64,000 nucleotides of DNA from Siderastrea siderea (lineage: Eukaryota > Cnidaria > Anthozoa > Scleractinia > Rhizangiidae), in assembly GCA_964030785.1 (NCBI GenBank), contig OZ034975.1:17399142-17463141 (forward strand). Direction: 5' to 3'. Position 1 is the stretch's first letter, and the number at the start of each line of letters is the position of its first letter. A program made the position numbers and the translations under genes. The notes beneath the pieces are model-generated. The model was not told the DNA's origin. It did no database searches and saw nothing but the letters and a program-made list of their open reading frames with translations. Positions 43,546 to 54,809 of this stretch are shown here, piece after piece.

Positions 43546-46500
43546 TGCTACCGGGTTCCGTCAAAATCGTGCCGTACAATTTAAACCTCCAATGCATTTC
43601 TTCGTACTTGAAAACAACGTTCAGTGTCTTTATGGAGGGAATGCAACCAATCCATACAGATTCAAATGACCTAGTGTGGCAACTACAGATCGCGTGTTGG
43701 GCTTTAAATGGTTGTCATCAACATTGACGCCCACAGCGAGATAAAAAACGAGGCTATATATTTAGAAATTTGCTTGCGACGAGAGACAGCATGCTTTTGT
43801 TAACCGCATCACGAACAATATCACGAACAGTAGTGTAAGAACAGACTTTGTCAACGTTTTGCATGTAACCGAGCGCTTAAAAATATACTTCTTTGTGAAA
43901 AACATGTACTATCTCATGCCTTTGCATCTGCCGACCAGCGAGAATTATTCGTGCTTATATGTGTAGTTTTGAAAATGAATTTCTTGTAAAATCAATTTGT
44001 CATCGCCAAAAGAGGTTCCTCTTTTGACCCAGATAGATAAACAAACTGCTTTTTTATTTCATTGTTTATTTTCCTCTCCTTAAACCAAGAAACATCCAAC
44101 TGAGAGAAATTTCAAACTTAAAATAAGTTTGTAATGATACTTGAAACACAAACAGTGCTCACGAGGAAAGTACAGTTTAATAGTTTTTATTCGAATGGTC
44201 ACAACATTCAGAATCTCTAAATTTAGAATCACTTTTCTGGATTATACATGTCGAAAGGTTTGTCTCTGGCTTGAGGTAAAAAGTTGAATGCATTGTTCAC
44301 TTTTCCCAAAATAGATAAGCAAGCTATTGTTCTTTATTGCAGCTGTTTTCGTCGAGACACTGTTTTGTTGTTGTTTCTTTTTGTTTCTCAATATATCCCA
44401 AGGGGGAGGGTTTCGTTACGTTACAATATTTCGAAAAAATTTCACTTAGTAGAAAGCCTGTGATGTGCTCTGTAAGATTAATCTGGGTTGCCGTGCTGCT
44501 AGGGGCCTGTGACACCATCCAAGGTGGCCGCCATTTTGGGCACCATCTTGGATTTTACCGAAAATTAGAAATAATGCCAATAAACGTTAAAAATTGGAAA
44601 TTTTTCATAACAACAAATGAGTAAATAATATATGTATTTAATAACGTAGGTAATTATGCATGTAACAAGCGTGGAATTCCTGACCAGCATGGATTTCCTG
44701 ACCAACAGAAAACGATAAAATCATTGAATCCTTCTGTTCTAGCCTCGGTCATTGTCATTTAGAGCCCACCTATTGAACATCGAAGAAACAATCAATTTTG
44801 TTGCGTTAACAAAAGGCATTATACTCCGTCACTTTGACAAGTGGTATGTCTAATGTTAATTATAGTCTTTCCACGAAATATATATATATATATACGTCGT
44901 ATGATATTCAACACCTGAAGTGCACCGGGTAAATTCCGGGATAGACTGAGCCTGCATCAACTTGAAAAAAGAAAAGCCACCGCTCTTTGCCTCGAAAGCG
45001 TCACCTTCGCCAACAACATAGCTGGATTCAAGTCACGAAATTTATCACTGTGTTATCAAAGTAATCGAGAACCTTGCTCTCTTCAGTATGCTTTCGTAAA
45101 TGGGCTTATCATTGGGGTATCAAGTGGCATAATTTTTTCACACAAGTACCGGCATTCGAAAGCTCAGTTATTTGAATCACGTCAAAACGCAAACCATTTC
45201 GTGGGGTGACCATGTATTAAGAGGCCACACTATTGCGCCATTTGGCTTACCAAGGAAAACAACATAATCTTTTCCCGGATTTATGGAGACCTGAATCTCG
45301 GTAAGTGGTAGTTACTTCAATTACTCACGGCTTTTAAAGGAACTGGAGATCCTTTTTGATAAGAGAAACGTATTGGCAATTATTCGAAATTAGGTAGTCC
45401 AGTTAAGTGATATAATCGCTTTTGTTTTTCTCTGTGTTGCGTGCAGTCATTGTATGACTAAAGGGGGTGACTCGTGATAGCAATTCATCAAAGCAAATGA
45501 AACCAAAAGAGCAAATAAACCAATTTTGTTAAAGAACGGACAATAACCAAGAAAGGCATTCTATTGATAACGATGACCTCTGGTGTATTCAAATAAACTT
45601 GGTCTTGATTTCTAACTTTTTATACGTCAATAATGGACTGTTTTTGTTCCTCAATAATTAAAGGTTCCACGACAAAGCAATTGGCAAAGATAATCACTGT
45701 ATTGAAATAACAAGAAACGCATTCTTACTGCACCGTAAGACAAAGATTGGTGCCCAGGATTCTTAAGTTAAGAGTCACTTCAACTCCCTTAAAATTTTAT
45801 TCAGCGTGGAATTTCAAAAATCGGCTCTCGGGAAATCGAAAATCTTAGCCATGTCATACGCTAGATCTTATTTACAACTATTAAATATGTGGATATTAAA
45901 AATTCCTTAACAATAATCTTGAGCGGTGCTTTTGTGTAGCTTAAACTCGTGTTTTTCACCGTGTCGATTTTTTTTTTTTTTTGCGTTTTGAACTCGATTT
46001 CTAGAATTCTTAAAAAGGTCAAATCATATGCTTCATTTGTCCATTGTCATGCCAAGGAAAATAAAAGGTCTTGATATCTTAATTATTTCAGGGTGTAGTT
46101 GCATATATGTGGTTTAAGCTCCTTGTTTAATGACAGGTTTTCGAGTCGTTCAGATTGTACGATGATATACAAAGAACAAAGCTTTACGACAGTGTTATTC
46201 AATTCATTCACTTACGCAAACATGCAGCTAGGTTAGTATAAAGAGTGCTACGATATGTTTCAATTCAGTTGTGACGCTTTTATAATTATATTTTAGAGCC
46301 CCCATCGAGATTCCACTCATCTTGCTATTTGTAGCTTTAGGCTGTTAACTGACCTCGCAGATAAACACGCTTGTCTGCCACCAACCATTATGTTTTAATT
46401 AAATTACTGTAAATATTTATCATTCACTTAGGAAAACAAAGTATGTTTTAAGGTCACGTATTAAGATCTTGCTCTCTTGTCTAACGCTGATGAATTGGAA

Positions 46501-48392
46501 TTTGCTTGAATTGAAATTGCAGACCTGTCTACAAACACCCTGCACGTAGTCAGCAAAGAGGCTATTTTTAAAATCAAGCAAAGGTCACATACTTTGTATC
46601 AATGCTCTTAGTGCTGTCTTGCATCAATTGCATCTTTCAGTTACGGTATTTTAACTGTTATTTATGTGCTTTCTAGCTGCTATATTCGTATTCTTTTTTT
46701 TTCTTGTTTGGCTGACATGGCAAGCTGTAATAAACCGATAAAACCTCTCTTGAACCCACGCGTTCGACATCAGGTGGATCGAGCTAATCCTTTAAGCCAA
46801 TGCAATTACAAGAGGATCAACAATGAAGTCAACAAGCTCTTAAATAATTGTTAAACAAGTTCTTAAATCCCAAAAATTTTGAGTCTGCATATGAGCAACA
46901 TGTTTAAAAACGAAGCACCAACAGTGTACGAAACTCCACTTGGTCTGAGTTGTTAACATGTGTCCATGGCTTTGTTACTATTATCTTATTGAGGTTTATT
47001 AAAATAAGGTCTCCGTTTTGAAAGCACTGACTTCATCGCGCTGCTTTGCATTCGACAGCGCCACAGATAAGAAATGGCATGGATAGTGAAAACTGATCGA
47101 AAGGTCTTCTAGTTGCTGTTCTCTTTCGATCCTTTTTTTTTTCCTTTTTTTATCTACGGCATGTCGCTAAACGCAGTAGGTTAAAGCTCAATAAAAACAT
47201 GAGTAATTACAAGGCATTGTAATCTTAGGAGTTGGAAACAGCCCGGTAACATGCATGACTCTATTGAAAAGGCAAATAACTAAAATGCCAAATGAATTCT
47301 CTGGAAACACTTTGCACTGTTTATCTACGGGTAAAGTTTATGTCTAGAACACTGTAAACTTGAAATCAAATGAGCAAAGGATCAAAGCATTCGAGCCACG
47401 GTACAACCGTAAGAAGAAGGCATTTCACTTTGGAATTCGAATCTAATAAGCATTCTAATCGGACAATATTGTTTATTTATTTATTTATTTACTTATTTAT
47501 TTATTTATTTATTTATTTATTGATATATCACCATCTCAAAATACCCACATCCATACTCTTTTTACTCATTTCCGCTATTGTCTTTAACTCAGTTTACTTT
47601 TATTTATTTCGCAGTACTCCTTTGGCAGTTACGTAAGCGTGCTGTAACGCATATCATTCAACAAGTTAATCTTCCTTTTACAGATATCCGGCATGATTTT
47701 CGTGAAAGTCAGTAAAATAACAAAAAAAAAAAAGAAAAACTGACAGAAGAGCTATTGATGCTTTCATCAAGCAGAACGTTTTAATTTACGTTAAAGTTGT
47801 CAATAGTAGAACTATTTCCATTGAATTTGTCCGCCCCTTTCCCGCTGAAATTCAATCAACAGTAAGCTTGACCAAAAGCTTCTCTTCAGTTGTTAAAAGA
47901 GTTAGCCATGCACGAATTTTTTGCTTTTGTGCTTTTATTCTTTGCCTTAACGTGCTAATCCATCATTCCACGTCACTCAAATTATTAAACATTATCCGCT
48001 TCAAATGTTTTACTTTGAACTGAGCTTATATCGATGATGGCTATAAGCAGCATTAGCTAAATTATGAGTATTGCCCTAATCCCTTAATACAAGTTTACTT
48101 TAAAGACATTCCTTTGCTTATTGAAATTGATCACAGATGCGATTACAGAAAAATGAAATGGGGAGCTAATTTTGTTTGTGAACATGCCTTGTCGACAACT
48201 TGAAACAGTCTAAACTTGTGTTTCATTAATGGCAACCTGCTACTGCTGCCATAAAACTCCAGCACCTGCTACAACACCGATTTTATTTTTCAAATTGCCT
48301 TTGGAATGACTTATCCATAGTTTCTTAATCCTGTAACGCCCGATAGAACCCACATTCAGCCCTACCCTGAACTTACAATATTAGTCACGTAT
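43546..48392. other. Long intergenic stretch, no gene recognised
   Basis: About 4.8 kb of AT-rich sequence. It contains (TA)n at 44,879-44,894, T-runs near 45,968 and 47,139, and a (TTTA)n tract at about 47,472-47,521. Frames here are short and lack recognisable domains; a 62-codon frame at 46,666-46,854 is not supported. I see no inverted-repeat element comparable to those on either side. Confidence 0.5.
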
Positions 48393-48955
48393 ACACCTGA
48401 TTGATAAAACGTTGTCGGACGCAAAGAATAAACCGAGAAAGATGCGACACGATGGAATTCTGGGAAGTCAGCATTGACAAGCTTGCTACTCAGTTCCATA
48501 TATTGAGGTTCAGGATATTTTCATTTCTAAGAAGGTTTTGAAGTAGTTTTAGGTATACTGTGTTAATATTATCTCCACGGTGCCTGAAAATAGAAGCAAT
48601 TTTTCCCGCTTCCCAGAAAACCATTGGGTCATATGGTTCATGGCACATGCTTTTCACACCACAACGTTTTTTCAATCAGGTGTGTTGTCGGGGGTAAAGA
48701 ATGAACCATGAACGATCCGAAACGATGGAATTCTGAGAAGACAGCACTGACAAGCTTGCTACTCAGTCCCATATATTGATATTCAACATATTTTCATTCC
48801 TAAAAAAGGTTTGGAGTGGATTTGGGTATCCTGTGTTACACAGTGCCTGAGAATAGAAGCATGCAAGTTTTCCCGCTTCCCAGAAAACCATTGGGTCGTA
48901 CCGTTCATGGTATATATGCTTTTTACACGACAACGTTTTTTTCAATTAGGTATAT
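48393..48955. mobile_element. Two MITEs in tandem sharing a boundary
   Basis: First copy 48,393-48,683: ACACCTGATTGATAAAACGT at the left and ACGTTTTTTCAATCAGGTGT at the right. A second copy follows at once (TTGTCGGGGGTAAAGAATGA), without its own full left terminus, to about 48,955 (ACGTTTTTTTCAATTAGGT). The interiors are alike (GAATTCTGRGAAG, CTTCCCAGAAAACCATTGGG). The same family frames the captured exon at 24,322-24,812. Confidence 0.75.
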
Positions 48956-50326
48956 TTCAAAAACAAATTTCTGAGAGTACTATCTCGTCAGAGCTAAAAT
49001 TCCTTTAATTCAAATATTCTAAACATGGATGAATCCGTATTTGATATGGATGAGATTACAGTCATACAAGTACTATTATCTGTGGAAGCGATCTACAAAG
49101 TCAAGAAGAATTTCATCTAGTTCTGACTAGAATGGTGACAAAATAAGATGACAATTTCTTCTAGATTTCTTTGGGACATAGGAATAAATGTATTATATAA
49201 TTGAATTATGTAATGAATTATATAATTGTTAAGAAAGTCTGAAAATTTTTGGCAGGCCGGAATATGCTTGAAATCTCAGGTAATTAAATTATTTATGACA
49301 CTGCAGCGACATAAGAATCTCACATTTGAAACTCAATGTCACTGGAAAATTTGCACGAACGAGTACATAATTTACAACATATATATGCTCGCGTTAATAA
49401 GTTTTTATTGGTTTTGTCGAATTGCTTACGTTGTTTGTACGCAGTTGTGGTCATGACATGTATATAAAATGCAAAAAATATCGCGTCGACAAGCACATTA
49501 TTCAGTGTTACTTTTTTCGTTATTATTCAACAATACCTTGACCATTCTTTAAATACACCTTTCTATCACGTGTTCCTTTGTCGTTTTCCATGTCTTCTTT
49601 GACTAATGAAAATGTTTTAAACCTACGGACCTTAGCGTGAGCAAAAGGAATGAGAATTATCTTTGATCCTCCTCAGCGGCAGACGTGATAAAATAATTAT
49701 TTCTATTAAATTATTGATCAGTGGTGTGCTAGACTTTAGAACAAGGAAATTCATTAAAACGCTGTATTTTTCCCGGCCCTTTAAAATAAATGATTTCCCT
49801 TAAGTGATTTATACTCTGAGTAGCCCTGTTCTTTGTCTGGCCTTTGAAAATTGCAATTTGCTAACTGTGTTTTACATGTTTCCGTCTTTTTGTTTTCGAT
49901 TGTTTATCCATAATTAATAGAAGAAAACCTCAACTGAAGCAAATTGTTTATTTGCTGTTCACATGCAGAGAATAGCGAATTTCCTCAAGCGTGCTTGCCT
50001 GCATGTGTTCATTTCATGTTGAATTTTTTTCATTTATTTTTCATTTCTTTATTTTTATTTCTCTTTAAGAAAATACAGGTGTCATTCATCCTTTGTTCAG
50101 TCATCGAGTTGGTCCTCTTGGCAAACAGCAGTCCAGAGGTTCACTTCCAGAAATTGCTGGAGTTAACAGCTTTGGAACGTAAAAAAAAAGGTTTATCGTA
50201 GATAAAAGGCGGACAAAGGCTAATTGGTTCTCAGTTACAAAACTGGCAACACACTTTGACTTGGTCGAACAAGTGTCGCACCTGCAGTAGGTTGGAGCAA
50301 TCGCCGCTCAACACTCGGCAATCGAA
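48956..50326. other. Upstream region of the complete receptor
   Basis: AT-rich sequence without a gene. GATAAAAGGC at 50,200-50,209, about 120 bases before the receptor start, could act as a TATA-like element; this is only a sequence resemblance. Confidence 0.35.
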
Positions 50327-51457
50327 ATGGACATTAACACATCTTCGCCGAACAGCAGCTCCATGTTTAAACCACAAGGTACGGACAACACCACCTTAGA
50401 AGCGATTAATGGTGAAACTCCCGCCTTCAAGGCCGCCAAACTCTCACTATACGCCATAATCTTTCTCATCAGCGTTGTCGGCAATGCCTTGGTTTGTGTC
50501 GTGATTGCTCGCCGCCGGCGGATGAGAACTGTCACCAATATATTCGTGTTGAATCTCGCGGCCTCAGATCTTGCTATCACCTGTATATGCATCCCGTTTG
50601 ATATTCCAGTGCAAGAGAATAACTACAAATGGCCTTACGGTGGGTTTGCGTGTAAGATTATGTATCCGCTACAAACTGTTGCTATGTTTGCCTCAATATT
50701 TACTTTAACGGCAGTGAGCCTAAACAGATTCTGGGCGATTGTTCACCCGCTTAGAAAGCAAATGAGGAAAATCCACGCCGTCGGTGTTATTATCATAATC
50801 TGGGTAATCTGTATACTGCTGACAGTGCCTTATGTGTTTGTTTTGCGTCTGGATAAGACAACTATGGAATGCGGAGAGTACTGGCCGGGAGTGAACTACA
50901 GAAAGGCATATACGGCCTCACTATTTGTCCTCCAATACCTTTTGCCTCTTTCCGTGATTGCACTTGCGTATCTCAAAATTGGACTCGAATTAAAGAGCTG
51001 CGCGACCGTCCAAAACGCCTTGGCGGTCAATGCTGTTTTACACCAAGCACATCGAAACGAGGCTCGAAAGGTTGTACGCATGCTCATCGTGGTCACCTTG
51101 CTCTTTGCAATTTGCGTTCTACCCAACAATGTAATGTGGCTATGGCTTGATTTTGGAAATGGTGCGAATTACGCTCACTTTTGGGACATGGTTGCATTTA
51201 CGAACATCATTTTGTTTGCAAATAGCGCAGCCAATCCAATAGCCTATACAATTTGCCATGAGAATTTTAGAGAGGAATTCAAGCTCTACTTTACGTGTGA
51301 TCCAAAGATATTCCAAAACATGGCGGAGAACACAATAACTTACACAAGAACTCGGTTAAAGAGTCTGACAGGGACTGACCGCATCACGTCGAAAAGCCAC
51401 GATGTTATCGAATATGGAGAGATTTTAGTGATTGATTCTAAAGAGACTGTTATTTGA
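50327..51457 (+). CDS. Complete class A GPCR, neuropeptide-receptor type
   Basis: Intronless, 376 residues. The N-terminal 36 residues are Ser/Thr/Asn-rich with NTS, NSS and NTT glycosylation sequons. TM1 holds VVGNALVCVVI and TM2 NLAASDLAITC. The Cys before TM3 (ACKIMYPL) and the loop-2 Cys (TMECGEYW) can form the usual disulfide. The DRY box is NRF (SLNRFWAIV). TM5 has LQYLLPLSVIALAY, TM6 LLFAICVLPNN in place of CWLP, and TM7 NSAANPIAYTI (NPxxY). The C-terminal tail is about 70 residues, rich in Ser/Thr. The start at 50,327 gives a normal family length. It is a paralogue of the partial receptor at 1-774, sharing CIPFDIPVQ and LPNN.WLWLDF.G. The ligand is unknown; peptide receptors are the closest class. 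Confidence 0.95.
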   Translation: MDINTSSPNSSSMFKPQGTDNTTLEAINGETPAFKAAKLSLYAIIFLISVVGNALVCVVIARRRRMRTVTNIFVLNLAASDLAITCICIPFDIPVQENNYKWPYGGFACKIMYPLQTVAMFASIFTLTAVSLNRFWAIVHPLRKQMRKIHAVGVIIIIWVICILLTVPYVFVLRLDKTTMECGEYWPGVNYRKAYTASLFVLQYLLPLSVIALAYLKIGLELKSCATVQNALAVNAVLHQAHRNEARKVVRMLIVVTLLFAICVLPNNVMWLWLDFGNGANYAHFWDMVAFTNIILFANSAANPIAYTICHENFREEFKLYFTCDPKIFQNMAENTITYTRTRLKSLTGTDRITSKSHDVIEYGEILVIDSKETVI

Positions 51458-54033
51458 AGAACTAATTGTTTTACAATAGCGGAGAATGCCATCATAACCA
51501 AATTCAAATGCGTGAATCTGCGTGTGCATTCGCCTTTTTTTTTTCAATATGCCCTTCATCATTGTCAGTTGTATACTAAAAGACAGTCTAATTAGTCAGC
51601 TAGTTTTCGTTTTTTTAGAACGACACTCAACTTTGTAATTAATTGGTTGCTCCCCGATATGACTATACATTCGAACACAGAAATCTCAGTATCGCTTCTA
51701 AATTAAACTGGAAAAGCCCGCAGAAATAGGGTGGTCACGTGAGCGTTTAGGGTGTACTCAGGCGGCGGTAGTTGTGATGCATGAACTTTCATAATACTCA
51801 CATATTTGGAGCGTCGCATACAGGTTCAATCAAAACTGAAAGTAAAGCAATATATTGAAAGGTAGTATGTCTAGTGTAACCGTACGAGTGAGAGTATAGT
51901 CCTGAAGGTCTGTTGAGAACGACAAATCAATGTCACCACTAACACGCGCCTTCTCAGGGCTGTACTCACCAGTACGTCCAGACGTAACAGACTATCAGGA
52001 TTCCTGGGTTCAAAATATCTACTTGATATTTGTAACAAGAGGTTTTTGGCTGTCCAAACGGTTTTTATTTAGTCTTCTGAAATGCGTGGGCGTTGCGCGA
52101 AGGTGAATGATACAGCTGGGGCGCTGATGAACGGAGAACGGCGGGTAAAAGCTTCGGAGAGCTTGTTGCGTAGCAATTGTTACGGGGACTCCAAAAGAAG
52201 CCTAAAAAACACTGAAAATCAACAGCTATTCAGAATTCTAGGAGTTTGAGTTCCTTTTCAAAATTATAGATAAATAGTCCTTGTAACATGTTACACGAGC
52301 AGTATTTCCGTGTGCAACATAGTTAAAACAGCACCACACGAAAGTACTACTCAGTATTTTCCAACTGAATGGTGCAGATGCCAAGCTAGAGTCATTTTGC
52401 TAAACCTATAATAAATCGCCAAGAAGAGAAAAATAATTTGAAAGCACAATTAAGTTTCTCATTACAAAGACTCGAAAAAACGCAGAAGTTAAAACCACTT
52501 TGTTCTGTCACAGACAAATCCTTCTCCAAATAGCATTTATTTGATCGGTTCATGAACTCACAATTTCAGCCACAGACTCGGGGAAGGTTGGAAAAAAAAG
52601 TGTACATCATACGGCGGATCGACCGACCAACCGACCGACTGATAGACCGACCAAATTTTTCGCCCACCTCCTATATAACACGTTTCAACGCTACGCGTCT
52701 TCACGAGTTAAAAAGCATCAGCGGCTGTGAACGTGCTGGTTAGTAGCTTTAATTTGATTGGTTGAAAGCATCTTTGATTGCATGCTGCTCTTTGTTGCTT
52801 GTTTTAGTTTCACCATCGTTCACTTGTTCAGGTAACTTGTATATTAAACCATTGCAAAAATGTAAAAAAAAAGATGATAAAAGCAACGTATAATTTATAC
52901 GTGCTTTGTTTGTTTGTTTGTTTGTGTTTGTTTGTTTTTTGTCTTTTTTTTACAGGAATCTTGTTCTGTTGAAAGCTAATGAGTATACTAAAGTACATCT
53001 CAGCCCAAACTTTATACAATGAGGCCCTGTCTAACACTGACCAAATTACTTCTAAAAACGCAACTTTTTAAACGTTTCTGCACATCGTATACACTAAAAC
53101 AATGTAAAACGGAGTGCGACATCTTCATCTCTTAAAACAGAGGTTTTGAGGAGCGCCAAATGGGGCTAGTGTGGACGCAAAACAGGTTTTATCCGTCTTT
53201 TTTTAATTCGAGAACATAAAAGCAGAGGAATTTTAAAGTGCATTGAAGTAGACGTAACGTGAAAGCCACTACTCACCCTGCTGAACTAATGCTCTAACTA
53301 GAAACGTCTCGGCCTTCGCCTTCCACCTCCTTGTTTCGAGTCTTCCCATCGTGATCTCCTCTCCTTCACAACTTCATTTGTTAAACCACTCCAACAGGCA
53401 CTACTATGCTGCTAAGCAGCGTAGCAGTCCCAGAATTAAAGGAGCGGGAAAAAAGACGGGGGGGGGGGGGATTTGAACGGGAAGCACTACCATGATTGGT
53501 AAGGCACAGAAACAGAATCTCCCCCCCCTCCCCTTTCCAACAGGCGTAGTGTGTCCTCCTTTCCCTCTTATCCTAACGCGTGGTCAGCTGCCTCGCCCCC
53601 AGGCATCTCTCCTTATTGTATGATAGTGCGCGTGGCGTTGTGGGATAGGTGCACTGCATCCTTCCCACGAAGCCACGCGCTCCCTGTTTGCCCGCGCTAT
53701 ACCGGCCCCTGGGGACGAGGAGGCGTGGTCAGTGAATCGCCCGACAAGTCAGGGGGACAAAACCGTAAACCGGCCCTTACGATTCTCTTTCTAAACAGTT
53801 GGTGTGCATGAACAAAAAAATGACATTCCATTTGCGCGAATTGGGGTAGTAGCATAAAAGTTAACACGGTAAACTGCTTAAGTCAGACGTTCATCATCAC
53901 ATCAGCAAAGTTCTTCACGCCCAAAGGCGTATAGGAGAGTTCGAGGGAGCAGTTCGATGGTTAGCCCCATGCCAGACAAAAAAAAAAAATAGAAATAAAA
54001 GTTATAGTCGTCTGACGTTGGTATAGCTACACC
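51458..54033. other. Intergenic; one hairpin-family relic
   Basis: Contains a segment at about 51,890-52,025 (CTCAGGGCTGTACTCACC, TTCCTGGGTTCAAAATAT) related to the hairpin repeat at 23,385-23,590. There is a short ACCGACCG/GACCGACC run near 52,620-52,650, (TTTG)n at 52,902-52,939 and a G-run at 53,459-53,470. No gene is recognised. Confidence 0.5.
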
Positions 54034-54091
54034 ATGGATATTATGCAGCTCGCTGCAGATCTGAGAAAAGAGGGAGACCTGCTGCTAGCAG
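54034..54091 (+). other. Possible short upstream exon
   Basis: ATG at 54,034 is followed by 19 sense codons (MDIMQLAADLRKEGDLLLA) up to a good donor, GCAG followed by GTATGT. It ends in phase 1, whereas the UGT exon 1 has its own ATG, so it does not obviously join to that gene. It may be chance. Confidence 0.2.
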
Positions 54092-54644
54092 GTATGTGTT
54101 TAATATAGTACGTCTACGTATGCATTTAATTTTGAACCTAGTGTCTGAAGCAGACATATGACACATTTCTATGAATCGACACAGTTGGCTTTAATGTCCT
54201 TCTAATACATTTAGTAAGAGCCCCCCTATTTCTCCACAGGTTCGTCGAGCTCGATCACTGAGTTTAGACCTCCATCTTGAACCGACTCACTCTTAGCGAA
54301 ATTAGGGGAGAGTTCAAGTGTTGAGCACTGGGCAATGGCGCAGTGTTCGACTTATGGTGAATAAGCGCTCGCCCTCACCAACAAATTACATACTGATAGC
54401 TGATTCTTTCTGGTTTCATAACGGCTGGGCAGGCTATGGTTGATATCCACCCTCTTTCAGCCAATTCCAAACTCCAGTTTGAACTCGCAAAAGGATTGAC
54501 ATGGAAAAACACCCTGCTGCGCGTAATGTGGCTTTCTCCAAACAGTTCAACAGAGTATGTATGGGCATCATGGGACCTGGTGACAACAAAATGCAAAAGT
54601 TCATTTGCGTGACAACTCCTTTACCAAGTGCTTCACTTGGCATC

Positions 54645-54809
54645 ATGGCGCTCGCTTGCAAGATTTTTGCAGTTGCTTCACTTGTTATCATACTCTGCCT
54701 TTGTCGTCGTTCTAAGGCAGAGAATATTCTTCTCACTCCATTATTCGGAGGCAGTCACTATCTCCTCTTCAGGCATATAGGAGAGGAACTGGGGAATCGA
54801 GGACACAAG
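54645..54809 (+). CDS. UGT exon 1
   Basis: 55 codons, phase 0 end at GGACACAAG with donor GTGAATATAAG. The frame stays open for 36 more codons into the intron, but that extension loses the match to the family. Confidence 0.85.

Noticed and set aside
46666..46854. Small ORF of 62 codons
   Set aside because: No domain, duplicate or signal supports it.
50308..50592. Minus-strand frames over the receptor gene
   Set aside because: Shadows of the GPCR reading frame.
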